From Heterostelium album PN500 (lineage: Eukaryota; Evosea; Eumycetozoa; Acytosteliales; Acytosteliaceae): DNA of 64,000 nucleotides. The notes under the pieces were generated by a model. The model was not told the origin of the DNA. It worked only from the letters and a program-made list of their open reading frames with translations, and did not search any database. Positions 12,169 through 23,264 of the stretch are shown here, piece by piece. The DNA lies in contig NW_008805090.1 of NCBI RefSeq assembly GCF_000004825.1, positions 124,001 to 188,000 on the forward strand, in the 5' to 3' direction. The position numbers were made by a program, and so were the translations under genes. Each line of letters begins with the position of its first letter. Within the stretch, counting starts at the first letter, position 1.

Positions 12169-12509
12169 ATGAAAGATACTACACTTAGACAAGAAGATAT
12201 CATTAAAAGAGACTTTAGAAAGAACACTATCCCAAGAAAGGATAATATATTTTTCCAATTTGAGCAGATCTCTGGTCTATCTATGTTTCAAACCAAAGAA
12301 AAACTTTGTTGTTGTAAATTATCTTTCAATTATATAAGAGAAATTATAACTAGTTTATGATTTTATATCTAAAATAAATAAATAGAATAGATTACTTACT
12401 TACTTTATATATACTTTCAAATAACAACAACAATATAGATATCGTTTTAGCATCGATACTTTTCTATTTAACTCTTGGAATTATGAAATCAGTTTCAAAT
12501 TATGTATAG
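12169..12509 (+). CDS. Small two-exon protein A (paralogue of the protein at 41980-42345)
   Basis: Exon 1 is 12169-12313. Exon 2 is most simply 12451-12509; acceptor 12439 is also in frame. The product is about 67 residues. I do not recognise the family. Its reality rests on a second copy on the other strand at 42 kb: a 45-residue block (LRQEDIIKRDF onward) matches it at about 27 of 45 positions without gaps. The core IPRKD-x3-FQFE-x-ISGLS-x-F-x3-EK-x2-CCK is shared. In both copies the intron interrupts the same codon, next to the Cys-Cys pair, and the second exon is 59 nt. Here exon 2 encodes a short hydrophobic end (SILFYLTLGIMKSVSNYV), which could be a tail anchor. The donor GTAAAT is weaker than usual. 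No signal peptide. Function unknown. Confidence 0.6.
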
Positions 12510-13408
12510 ATTAATTAATTTAAGAAACAACTACAACAGCAATCATATTTAAAAAAAAAAGTTGATCAATTCGACAAAGAAGGAAAACAACAACAACAAC
12601 AACAACTCACATTAATAACAGTAGTTTTAAGTAATTAAAATAAACTATTATCTCAAATTTGTATTATAGCAATAATTTAGATCCTTCTTTTCTTTTTTAT
12701 TTCACCTTAACTAAATTAAGATCTTGATTATTAAAGATCTTTAGTTTTTTTTGAACTTGTTAGCCTACTTTTCATTAAACTTTTATTAAATAAACTTTTA
12801 CAAATATCAATTTGTGTGTTATGATTTTTTTTTTTTTTTTTTGATATGAATGCAACTCCAATACTGGGTATGCCCAAAAACCAATAAACAAACAACGAAA
12901 CCATAGGTTTTGGAAAAAAATAATTTAAAAAAAAATCAAAATAAAAATATAAATATAATATTATAATTTATATTGTTTTTATTAATTATTCTATAACTTT
13001 GTGACTTTCTATTATTTATTTTTTTAACACCATATTAGTTAGGTTATTTATTGTTAACAAGTTTGTCATTCATTGTGTGTTTTGTTGTTTTTTTTTGTTC
13101 ATTATTGATTTTGTTTTTATAATATTAAAAAAATAGTAGCAGTAGTTAGTAGTACCAATTAGAAAAGAATAGGTTGAACTTCTTACTTTTACAACTCACA
13201 CACAAACACTCTAATAAAGTAAAATTAAAAAAAGTTTACTTTTATATATTAAATTATATATAAATATTATATATGGTTACATATTAAAAGATAGACTTTT
13301 TTTTTTGTTTTAGGAAGTAGTTAGTAGTAGTAGTTGTTGTTGTAGTCGTAGTAGTTAGTCAATCGATCATTCATTCAAGAGAAACAAAGAAAGAAGGAAG
13401 GTTTAAAC
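12510..13408. other. A/T-rich spacer upstream of the myotubularin gene
   Basis: It contains T and A homopolymers, a short CAA run near 12590-12605, and TAG/GTAGT-rich sequence at 13315-13360 just before the start codon. It likely carries the myotubularin promoter. No gene is seen. Confidence 0.45.
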
Positions 13409-15921
13409 ATGTCGAATCTAGTTGATAACTTTTTTTGGAAGGTATGTTTATGTTATGTTATGTTATGTTATACTTGATTATGAAATGAAAATGATGATGA
13501 TTAAAGTAGATTAATATTGTCTAATTTGTTTTATATTATATATTTGTTTGTTTTATAGTTCTCTGGTGAAAAGATAGAGTGGAAATCATATAGTAGTAAA
13601 CATACAGATGAAGGACCACTTACAGGATATTTTTACTTGACAAACTACAGGTTTGCATTCAATCCGATGCATTCCAATAAGAAGAAAGAGTCTGTTGAGA
13701 TACCACTGGGAATGATCGCAAAGTTTGAGCGATCCACCAACAAAAGAGATCAGATCGTAGAGATTCACTGTAAAGATATTCGTATTCTCAAGTTCTACTT
13801 TGGCAAGACTGACACTGACTTTCTCGATGAAGTGGAAAAGCGATTCCACAACCTCTATCCCTATACAATAGAGAAAGCATTTGCATTTTTCAATCAAGAC
13901 AGATATCCCGATACAAAAGGTTGGAGAATATACGATGCTGTACAAGTAAGTAGATCTAAAGTCAACAGTTGTTATCAATCATGTTCAAACTCGTTTTTAA
14001 CAAATTCGTTTTGCTTATTATTCTCAAGGAATATAAAAGACAAGGAATATCAACGACATCGAAAATCAGTCAATGGGTAATAACCTATGTAAACTCTGAC
14101 TATGCACTGTGTGATACCTATCCAAAGATATTGGCTGTACCATTTGGAAGTCAGGAGATACTGTCAAAGGTGGCAAACTATCGCACCGGAAGAAGATTAC
14201 CGGTGTTGTGTTGGCGACACCGACAGAGAAACTCGGTGATTGTGCGTAGTTCGCAACCAAAGGTTGGTGTGTCCAGTAACAATTGTCCGGAGGATGAAAA
14301 GTTGATCAGCTTGATAATCGCTGCCAGCGGCAATCAGAATCTGACGGTGGTGGACGCGCGTCCACACGTGAATGCTCTGGCCAATCGTGCAATGGGCGCA
14401 GGCTATGAGAATATTCACCGGTACAAAAACACGGTGCTCGAATTCGCTGGCATCGGAAACATACACGAAATGCGTTCCAGCTACAAGAAGCTGCGCGACG
14501 CCATAGCAGAGTCGGTAACGGACCAGCTGCACTTCTTTACGAATCTCGAGAATTCCAAGTGGTTCGAGAATATATTGCTGCTGATAGAGTCGTCCGTGCG
14601 TATTGTTGAGTTGATCGAGGACAATCGCTCGGTTCTCATTCATTGTTCGGATGGGTGGGATCGTACCAGCCAGCTTAGTTCGCTTTCGATGCTGATGCTC
14701 GATAGCTACTACCGCACGATCGAGGGATTCGCTGTGTTGATTGAGAAGGAGTGGCTATCTTTTGGACACATGTTTTGGCGTCGAACTCATGGCAAGATCG
14801 CCGACGACCGTTCGCCTATTTTCATACAGTTTGTCGACTGTGTCTGGCAGATCACCAATCAATTCCCGCGACACTTTGAATTCAATGAGCGGCTGCTGGT
14901 GGAGATGCTAGACGCACTGCACTCCAACCAGTTTGGAACGTTCCTCTGCGACTCTGAGAAGGAGCGATCGAACCGCGCGTCGGGAACGACACCATCGTTC
15001 TGGTCGTACGTCGAGTCGAATCGCGTCGCCTTTACCAACCCACTCTTTTTGCAGGACGATAAACCGTTGTATCCGCTGAACGATATCAAACAGATGAGAA
15101 TATTCGAAGCATATCACTGTCGATACATGGGATATCAGGTTCTGACACGGTGCGACTCACTCGTCGAGTTCTCACAACTCAAGGATTCGGCAATTAAGAC
15201 ACTCACCAGCGAAAAGACAAAGTTGATCGAGGAGAAAGAGATTTCCAATCAGAGAAACGCAGATTTACTGGCGGACTCTGAGAAAGTGCATGAAACCATC
15301 GATGAACTAAAGAATCAGATCGTCTTTAAAACACAGATTTGCGAGTCTCGTGAGATGGAGATGCTGAATCTTCGCAAGGAGAAAGACTATCTCCTGGAAA
15401 TCATAGAGAAGAATCAATTGGATACCAATGTACATTGTAACGGTGGCGGTGGTGGCAACATCGATAGCGGTGGAGTGTTAACCGCTGGCGGAGGAGTAGG
15501 AGTTGGAAGTGTAAATATTAGTTTGGTCAATGGCAATGGTAATCACGGTAAGCACAACACAGAGTTGAGTTCCATTCTAGACTACAGTATCAAGTCTCTG
15601 CAGAACAAGATAACCTCGCTGGAATTCAACCAATCGATACTCGATAATGAGAGCAACAAGACAAAGAAAGAGAGTCAAACTCTACTGAAATCCATCGCTG
15701 ATCTAAAGAGTCAGCTGAAGGAGCAGGCCGATCAAATCGAACAACTCAACCAAATCATAGCAAAGCGCAAAACAAAGAGTAAAACGCAGAAGCAATTACT
15801 CGAAGACAAACAGAAATACGTAGAGGATCAAGAGAAAGTACAATTAATTTTAAGAGAACAAAGAGATCAATTAGAATCTCAAATACAAGAGTTGAAATCA
15901 AATATAAATAATAATAACAAT

Positions 15922-15957
<36 letters not shown>

Positions 15958-16848
15958 AATAATAATAATAACAATAGTAATAATAACCATAATAGTTTAA
16001 GTAATATAAATATGATAAATAACAATAATAATAATAGTAGTTTAAATAATATAAATAGTAGTAGTAGTTTTAATAATCATGATGATTCCGATCAAAATGG
16101 TGTGAGTTCTTCAGAGACGACATCTACGCATGAAGAATCAACCAAATCAAATGCAAATATATTTGATTTCTTTATAGGAAAATCAAATAGTGATTCAAAA
16201 GGAAAGTCACCATCGAATAAAAAACAACAACAACAATCATCAAACAATGTAAATAGTAGTCGAACATCAAACAAACAACAACAGCAACAACAACAACAAA
16301 AAACAACAACAGCAACTAAAGATGGTAGTCCAAAAATGAGAATGAGAGGTTTTTCCATGATGGGAGGAAGAGATTTTGTAGATTTTTCAATCAAGAGGCA
16401 ACGATCTTTGAAACCAGCATTCCAAATGCATCAGAATGAGATATCGAGTGCCGAGATCATCGATGACTACACGTCGGAGAAACGCTCTAGTCAACTGGAA
16501 TCGACTTCAATGGTCAATCCCATCGGTAACGGCAGTAATAGCACACCTGGTTCACCATCGGTTGCTGGCATCAATGACAACCCGCATCTGGAGATCATCG
16601 ACAAGGTGCTGACATGCAGTGGATGCTCTGTAGACATACCAAAGAATGCGCCACACGCCAAGCGAAAGCACGACAAGATCCATTGTGTGCGTTGCGAGAA
16701 GGAGTACCAGGCGCTCAAACAGAGAAATCGACGATGTGCCAGTTGTGACCGTGCACTCGACCACAACCCGAAAGTGATATGCGGTCAACTCTACTGTCCG
16801 TCTTGTATCACAAAGATCATAGATGGTTTCAACGATCTTGGTTTCTAG
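13409..16848 (+). CDS. Myotubularin-family phosphoinositide 3-phosphatase
   Basis: Exons at 13409-13441, 13559-13945 and 14029-16848 give about 1079 residues. The first exon is only 11 codons (MSNLVDNFFWK). Parts: PH-GRAM domain (about 20-130, GYFYLTNYRFAF); myotubularin-related phosphatase domain (about 150-550) with the active-site loop HCSDGWDRTSQ, catalytic Cys346 and Arg352 both present, so an active enzyme rather than a pseudophosphatase; a coiled coil (about 575-650 and 690-790) broken by a Gly-rich insert; a run of more than 20 Asn; Gln-rich stretches; and a C-terminal Cys-rich end with CSGC, CVRC, CASC and CPSC pairs that looks like a two-zinc ribbon or LIM-like finger. Myotubularins remove the 3-phosphate from PI3P and PI(3,5)P2 on endosomes and autophagosomes. 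The zinc end replaces the FYVE domain found in some animal relatives and may also target membranes (inference). Confidence 0.92.
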
Positions 16849-17454
16849 AACTAAACTACAATCCAATTCATATCCAATTCATACAAAACAATGTTCACCA
16901 TCATCATCATCATCAATCTTTAACAAATAATATAATTGATGAATCTATTGTAGCTTTTTTTTTTATTTCAATAGATTATCAATCAAAAACCGAAAGATTC
17001 TCAATGATCTTCAAAGTTGTTGTGAATGAAATAAAAATTTGTCAATAAAGATAGAGAGATAAAAGAACTAGTAGATTTTTTTTTGCAACTCATAAATAAA
17101 TACTTTTTTGTAGATGTGATAAACGATCATAAATCCACTCAACTGACAAAAATGCATGATTTCATTTTAAAAAAAAATCTAAATTTACAAAAAATTAAAA
17201 TAAATAAAATAGTCTGAATTCGATTCATCATTCATCGTGATGATTTTAAAATTTTAATCAACCCAACACTTTTTTTTGGATCCAAAAACAGTTTTTAAAG
17301 ATCTTTTTATTCACAAAAATCTTATTTTTTTCCACCTCCCCAATCAAGAGTTAGATTTAACAAAAAACAAACAAAAATTTATTAATTTTAATCCACACAA
17401 TAATACTTCTTTATACTTATAATTTATACTTATACTTACATAAATAAGAAATAA
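16849..17454. other. Spacer between the myotubularin and repeat-protein genes
   Basis: A/T-rich, with a short CATCAT run near 16898. It includes the 3' end of one + gene and the promoter of the next. Nothing else is recognised. Confidence 0.45.
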
Positions 17455-20138
17455 ATGCCATTCCCTTTAACAGCAAGGTAATTACAATTATAAATCACTA
17501 TTGTAGTGTTTTTTATCATAATCATCAATCGTCACTCATATATTTATGATTTAATTTATTTAGAAAATCATTACGTGATAATGAAGAATTCTTAACCAAA
17601 GCAGAGGAAGAGATTAAAACTGCTCTCGGTGTAGAATGGAAAATAGAGTTTGACTGGGACGTCCTCTTTGATCTACTTGATGCCAACACTCAAAAACAAA
17701 TTGTAAATTATAAAAAATTTAATTTATCATTGATGATAACAATCAAAAAAGAGAGAATATTAATATAAATATACAATTAATTAGGGTGATGTATTTTATA
17801 AATCTTTATGTCCACAAATTAGTAAGTGTGTTACCACTGCCGCCAAAGATGAGATTGTAAAGGAAGCATTGATCAATGCAAATTCCGCTGCCAAGGTTGT
17901 TGTTGCCGTCAATCAAGACAAGAAGAATTCAACCTATTGGAAATATGAATTCAGTGGTGGTGCACTCCAATTGCTATTCAGAGCCTCGATTGCAAATATC
18001 AATGATGCCGGATATGCCAAGCTCTACACAATCACACCGACTGAGGGTACCTACACCTTGGGTACTCGTTTGAATCTTATTAAGAACCAAGAGAAGATCC
18101 AAGCTGCCTTTGAAAAGCTATCGGCTGTCACCAAGCGTGATTTCTGTTTCGACGACGCCTCAATGGAGCAGGTCTACCCAGCATTCGATACCGTCTCACA
18201 AAAGGAATCATTCGGTGATACCTTTGCTCAGATTTTGGAGTATGCTGTTTCCAACATTGAGAAGCGTTGCAAAGATGATATAACACTTGAGGCCTTCCTT
18301 GAAAATACCCAATCCGGTATAATTGGCTTTAGATTGGCACCAAAGCAATCTACCTATTGGTTATGGTCTTTTGAGAATAATCAAATGATTATCAGTAAGA
18401 ATCAATTTATTATTAATAATGTTATCATTCTTTTAAATACTAATATATTATTATTACAATAATAGGTTTCAAACAACTTGCCAACATCAATGATAATTCA
18501 TACTTTGATTTTACAAAGGTCCTTAAAGTTGAGGGTGTTTTCTCCTTGGTTTCTCGTTTGGATTTACAAAAGTATAAGGAGAAGTTCGATCAGGCATTCG
18601 AGAGAATCAATGCTGCAACCAAACAAAACTGGGTTTATGATGAAGCATCACTTGAACAAGTATGTATTAATTATTGGAGGTGATGGTCGATAAGATTAAT
18701 TAGGGATTGTACTAATGTTCTGTTATTTTTATAAATATAGGTCTATCCCTCATTTGATGAAGGAAATAGAAATCGTATTGGTGAAACATTTGCTGATATC
18801 CTCTCGAATATTGCAACCAATATTGAAAGACGTTGCAAGGATGAATTGATTTTAGAAGCTTTTGTAGAGGCAACTCCAAATGCTACTATTATATTCCGTT
18901 TAGCACCAAAACAATCATCGACGTGGTTGTGGGAGTTTTCCAACGGATCATTGATTATCAATTTCAAATCTCTTAGTAATATCTCCGATAACAACTATCA
19001 TGATTTCGTCAAGGTATTACCAGTACCAGGTGTATACTCATTGGTCACTCGTCTCGATCTAAAGAAGTATCAAGAGAAATTCGATGCTTGTTTCGAAAGA
19101 TTAAAGGTTGTAACTAAAATGGATTGGAGTTATGATCAAGCAGCTTTGGAACAAGTATGTATAATAATAATAATAAAAATTACCAGGAATTCAAATTATT
19201 AACTCTTATACTAATTAATATTTATAAATATTCTCTATTTATAGGTCTACCCATCATTGGATGAAGGAAATAAAAGTCGTCTTGGTGAGACATTCTCTGA
19301 AATCATTTCAAATATTGTCTCTAATATTGAAAAGAGATGTAAAGAAGAGATGACATTGGAGGCATTCATCGAGTCAACTGCAAATGCAAGAATTGTCTTC
19401 CGTATTGCACCAAAACAATCGGCAAACTGGATTTGGGAGTTTTCCAACGGAGATTTGGTTGTCTCCTTCAGACAGATTTGTAATATTAATGATAACAGTT
19501 ATCTTGATTTCATTAAAGTCGTAAGTATTTTTATTTTAAAAAAATCTATCATTATAGTTAATTTACAGGATTAATAATAACAACAATTAAATATTAATTA
19601 TTATTATTATCCGGTTTTTATAGTTAAGTTCACCAGGTGTTTTGAGTTTGGCAAGTCGTCTCAATATGAAAGAATATCAAGAGAGAATGAATGAATCGAT
19701 CGAAAAGATTAAAACATGTCTTGGTACTGACTGGGGTGTTGAATCATCTTCATTCGATGATATCTATCCATTTTTGGAGAGTGAATCCGATAAGACACGT
19801 ATTGGTGAAACATTCAATGATGTCCTTAAAGCAATCTCTACAAATATCGTAAAGAAGTGTGCTGATGAAATGGTCAAGGAGGCATTCATTGAGAACACTG
19901 CAAATGGTAAAATTATTTTCCGTTGTGATAAGAAACAAACTGGTTATTGGGTATGGAAGTTTGAAGAAGGTAAGCAATCGGCAATATTAAAACAACTTAA
20001 TCAAATGGGTAATATAGTAAGTACTAATTACATCACTTATTATTACTACAACTATCAACAGGTAATTTAGTTGTCTCGTTCAACAGACTTTGTAATATAT
20101 CCGATAATAACTATTACAATTTTGAGAAGCTTCTCTAA
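17455..20138 (+). CDS. Protein of about five tandem 138-residue repeats (unrecognised family)
   Basis: Eight exons (17455-17477, 17564-17702, 17785-18394, 18466-18659, 18741-19154, 19245-19520, 19624-19969, 20062-20138) join in phase to about 692 residues. There is no signal peptide or membrane segment. The chain is one unit repeated about five times. Shared landmarks are a (V/I)YP start, a GETFxDIL helix, NIxxRCKDE, LEAFxExT, FRLAPKQSxxWLWxF, an INDNSYxDF segment, and a final SLxxRLDxKxYQEKFD helix. The first unit is the most divergent (WKYEF and LINANSA in place of WLWxF and LEAFxExT). Exon 5 is exactly one repeat, 138 codons, phase 0 at both ends, and introns 4 and 5 interrupt the same EQ|VYP point. 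This indicates growth by exon duplication. Alternating helices and Trp-rich strands suggest an alpha/beta fold. I do not recognise the family; the function is unknown. Confidence 0.8.
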
Positions 20139-20386
20139 AGCGTGTATGTTTAACTATGCCAAACAATTCAATTTAATCCAAAAACATAATATAATGATTA
20201 TCATATTGTAATTTAAGTGATGTTTTAATAAACTTGAAAGATTTTAATTATTGAATTTAATTTATCTAGATTTATTTATCTATGATATTCAAAAAATGAA
20301 AACTCTGATCATGTCGTACAATTTATTATATATTTTTTGTAATTAATTTTCTGTTGCTAATGTTTTTTTTTGTGCTTACAATACAG

Positions 20387-20582
20387 AAGTTCAATCTGTA
20401 AAGAGATTGAAGAATTTAACGAAGACAAATTTGATACCAAAAGAAAAATCAACAAATTAATTCTTTTGGGTTTCTGTGGTGATCGTCCAAAGTGTAGATG
20501 TGGAATTCATATGAAGCCAAGACAAAACGGTAGGAATGGTTCTTCCTTTTATTCATGTGCAAACTTTACAAGTGGTAATTGA
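20387..20582 (+). pseudogene. GRF-type zinc-finger fragment
   Basis: This open stretch of about 65 codons follows an acceptor-like TACAATACAG and ends at a TGA at 20580-20582. It has a GRF-finger-like core: PKCRCGIHMKPRQNGRNGSS then FYSC. In intact GRF fingers (topoisomerase III-alpha, NEIL3, APE2) another Cys follows a few residues later; here the frame stops first. No matching upstream exon was found. It may be the remnant of a lost gene, or an alternative last exon of the repeat protein just upstream. Not tied to any mobile element. Confidence 0.35.
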
Positions 20583-23264
20583 TGAAAAGATTCAAAAGTG
20601 TTGTTTAGTCCTCTTAAATAATATTATAGTGACAAGTATATGTGAAAAAAGAACTATTTTTACTATGTCAACAAATATCTTATAGCAAACATGTGTGTCT
20701 TTAAAAAATCACCTGTTTATTTATCTTTATTTGTTTGGTTGTAAACTGAAAAATGAATCGAATCAAAATAGCATTGGGAGTTGTAATGAAAATTAGGGAT
20801 GTTTTTTTTTTTTAAAAATAATTTTTAGTGGGGGAATTACACCAATCAAATTTGAATTAAATTTGTGGTTAAGGCTTTTATGGTTTTTTTACAACAGTTA
20901 TTAATCAAACAACTTGTGGGTGGTGTGGTAAAATTATTATCATTATAAAATTTAAATTTAAAAATAAAAACAAAAAACAAATAATATGAAATCACTACTT
21001 ACTGCACGGTGAGACAATCATTGATTCAATAAATTAGTTAAACAAAAATGAGGTGTAGATACATCGGTCATTAATTTTCATGTCTCTTCACAATCCCACA
21101 GGTAACATCAACCTAGCCAAATATAGACATATAGAGCCACCCCCACCTTGCAATCAGACTATATCATGTTCTGATTGGATCGATCTCAACAGAAACTGTA
21201 TTGTTAATCTATAACAGCTCATTTTCAAAATAAAAATAATATTAGAGAGAGAGAGTGGTATCTAAATATAATTCACAAAGTAGAATACAGTCACATTTTT
21301 ATTTTATAAAACTAAATAATTATTTTATATTGTTTCATTTCTTAATCAAACAACTTTATCTGTCTATCTATTTTTTATTTTCACATTGTACAGAAGCAAC
21401 ACCACAATCAACATTTAAGAGATTTTAGATTGTTGGCCATTAGTGATTATCATTATTTTTTAATTAATTTGGTGTCATTATTGGAACAGGGATTTTAGAT
21501 AAATCAATCATTAATATAATGACCATAAATATAATATTGGTATGTATATCAATCAATTCAAATTCAAATTTATTAGTGTGTTAATGATTTAATGATGATG
21601 CAACTTTTATAAAATTTTGTTAAATTTTATATGTTATATAAAGTCTTTTTTATGATGATACACATCACAATTATCTTATTTTTCTGATAAAATCTAGTGT
21701 TGTTGATGTTGTTAATTGTCTATCTTTTCAATCTCATCTGTCAATCATTTCATTTGCTCAACTGAAAAGAAAATGAAGTGTGGTCAAGTGTTTTTTTATT
21801 ATAATTTTTAATAAAAAATAAACATCATTTTATTTATATATCTTTAATTAAAAAAAATTATATTTTTGTGTTGTTTGTTTGTTGTTAGTTAGCTCACTGG
21901 CGAAGAGTCAATATTATTATTAATGGTTCAAATTTCTTTGTTTTTAAAACAACTGTAGAACCAATATATAACCAGTTCTATTGATCAATTTGTGATTGTT
22001 ATATAACATATCATACCCACCACATCTCACTCTCATCTTTCCTGATTTCCCACACACACTAAACAACCACCGTGTTTATTTTATATAAATAATATTGTAT
22101 ATTATATAGTTTTTATTTAAAATGAATGGAATGATACTACCCTTTTAGTTATATAATTGATGATCATCAGTATCAATTTGTAAGGGGCAAAACCTACTGT
22201 TTGTGTAATTTCCAAATTTGATTAATAATTAGGATAAATAAAGACACAACACACAGAAACAAAATAATTTTTATTATATAATCAATCAATCTATGTTCAA
22301 AAAAAGCAAACTAAACATCAGTCAAAGGGTCACCTACCACCAACACCACTACCACCATCTTCTCTTTGGTGATATTAACTATATATTCCTTTCAACAAAG
22401 CTCAAATTCTGATCATTCATTCTATTTTCACTCATGAGAATAGAATAGAATAGACTATTACTGTAGTTGTTAATATTATTTTTGATGAATGTTGATGTAA
22501 TGTGTTTTAACCTAAAATTAATCTTGTTGGCAAGAGATAGATTTGATCAAACAAACCAAAAACAAAACATAAAATATAACACAAATAAAACAAAACTAGT
22601 TAAATAAACAAAATTAATTAATAGAATTGTACAAAAAAGCAAACAAGCAGAAGTACAAACAGATAAATAAAAAAACTTATTTTAATTAGTTTTCAAATCA
22701 AACAATTAATTATATAAGTATATAATTGTTTATTATCTATTCACTCAGTAATTATAATAATAGTAATTGTTTGTTCACTTTATTAGTATATTTAGTTTAG
22801 TAATTAGTTTATATTGTTTTTGTGGTGTTTGCTTTTCTTTTCAATTGGATATATATTTAATTTTAATTTGTTCACCAAACACACATTAATTAATACTAAA
22901 AGTAGTTGTAAAAATATTATTGATATTCGACTCTAATTTCTATTTATAATTCATCATTGAAGTACTTTTAGTTTCTATTTGGAAAACAATACTTGATAAT
23001 TATCTTTTTATATCCGAAAATTTAATCAAGTATATTTTTCCAGTTTGTCTGTTGTTTTTTTTGTAATACCAAATAAACTTCACCATATAAACAAAAACTA
23101 ATTTAAAGAAATTTTTATTATTTTCATCAATATCAATTAAACAGATTCTTATTATTTATTAATATTTAAACAAAACAAATATAATTAATATATATATATA
23201 TTACAAATAATAATTAAAAAAAGTTTTTTTTGGAAAAAAAAAAAACTATCTGGAAAAAAAAAAA
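20583..23264. other. 2.7 kb A/T-rich upstream region of the Tag-family gene
   Basis: No gene is seen on either strand. It contains G-box-like sequences: TTGTGGGTGGTGTGG at 20914-20928, ACCCACCACA at 22015-22024 and CCCACACACA at 22049-22058. It also holds a GAATA microsatellite near 22437-22453, a CCA-rich patch near 22330-22360, and long A/T runs. G-boxes bind GBF, which drives post-aggregation genes in Dictyostelium. Use of these sites is inferred. Confidence 0.45.

Noticed and set aside
14197-15117. Antisense frames inside the myotubularin gene
   Set aside because: The sense strand carries a complete phosphatase domain; the antisense frames have no family signal.
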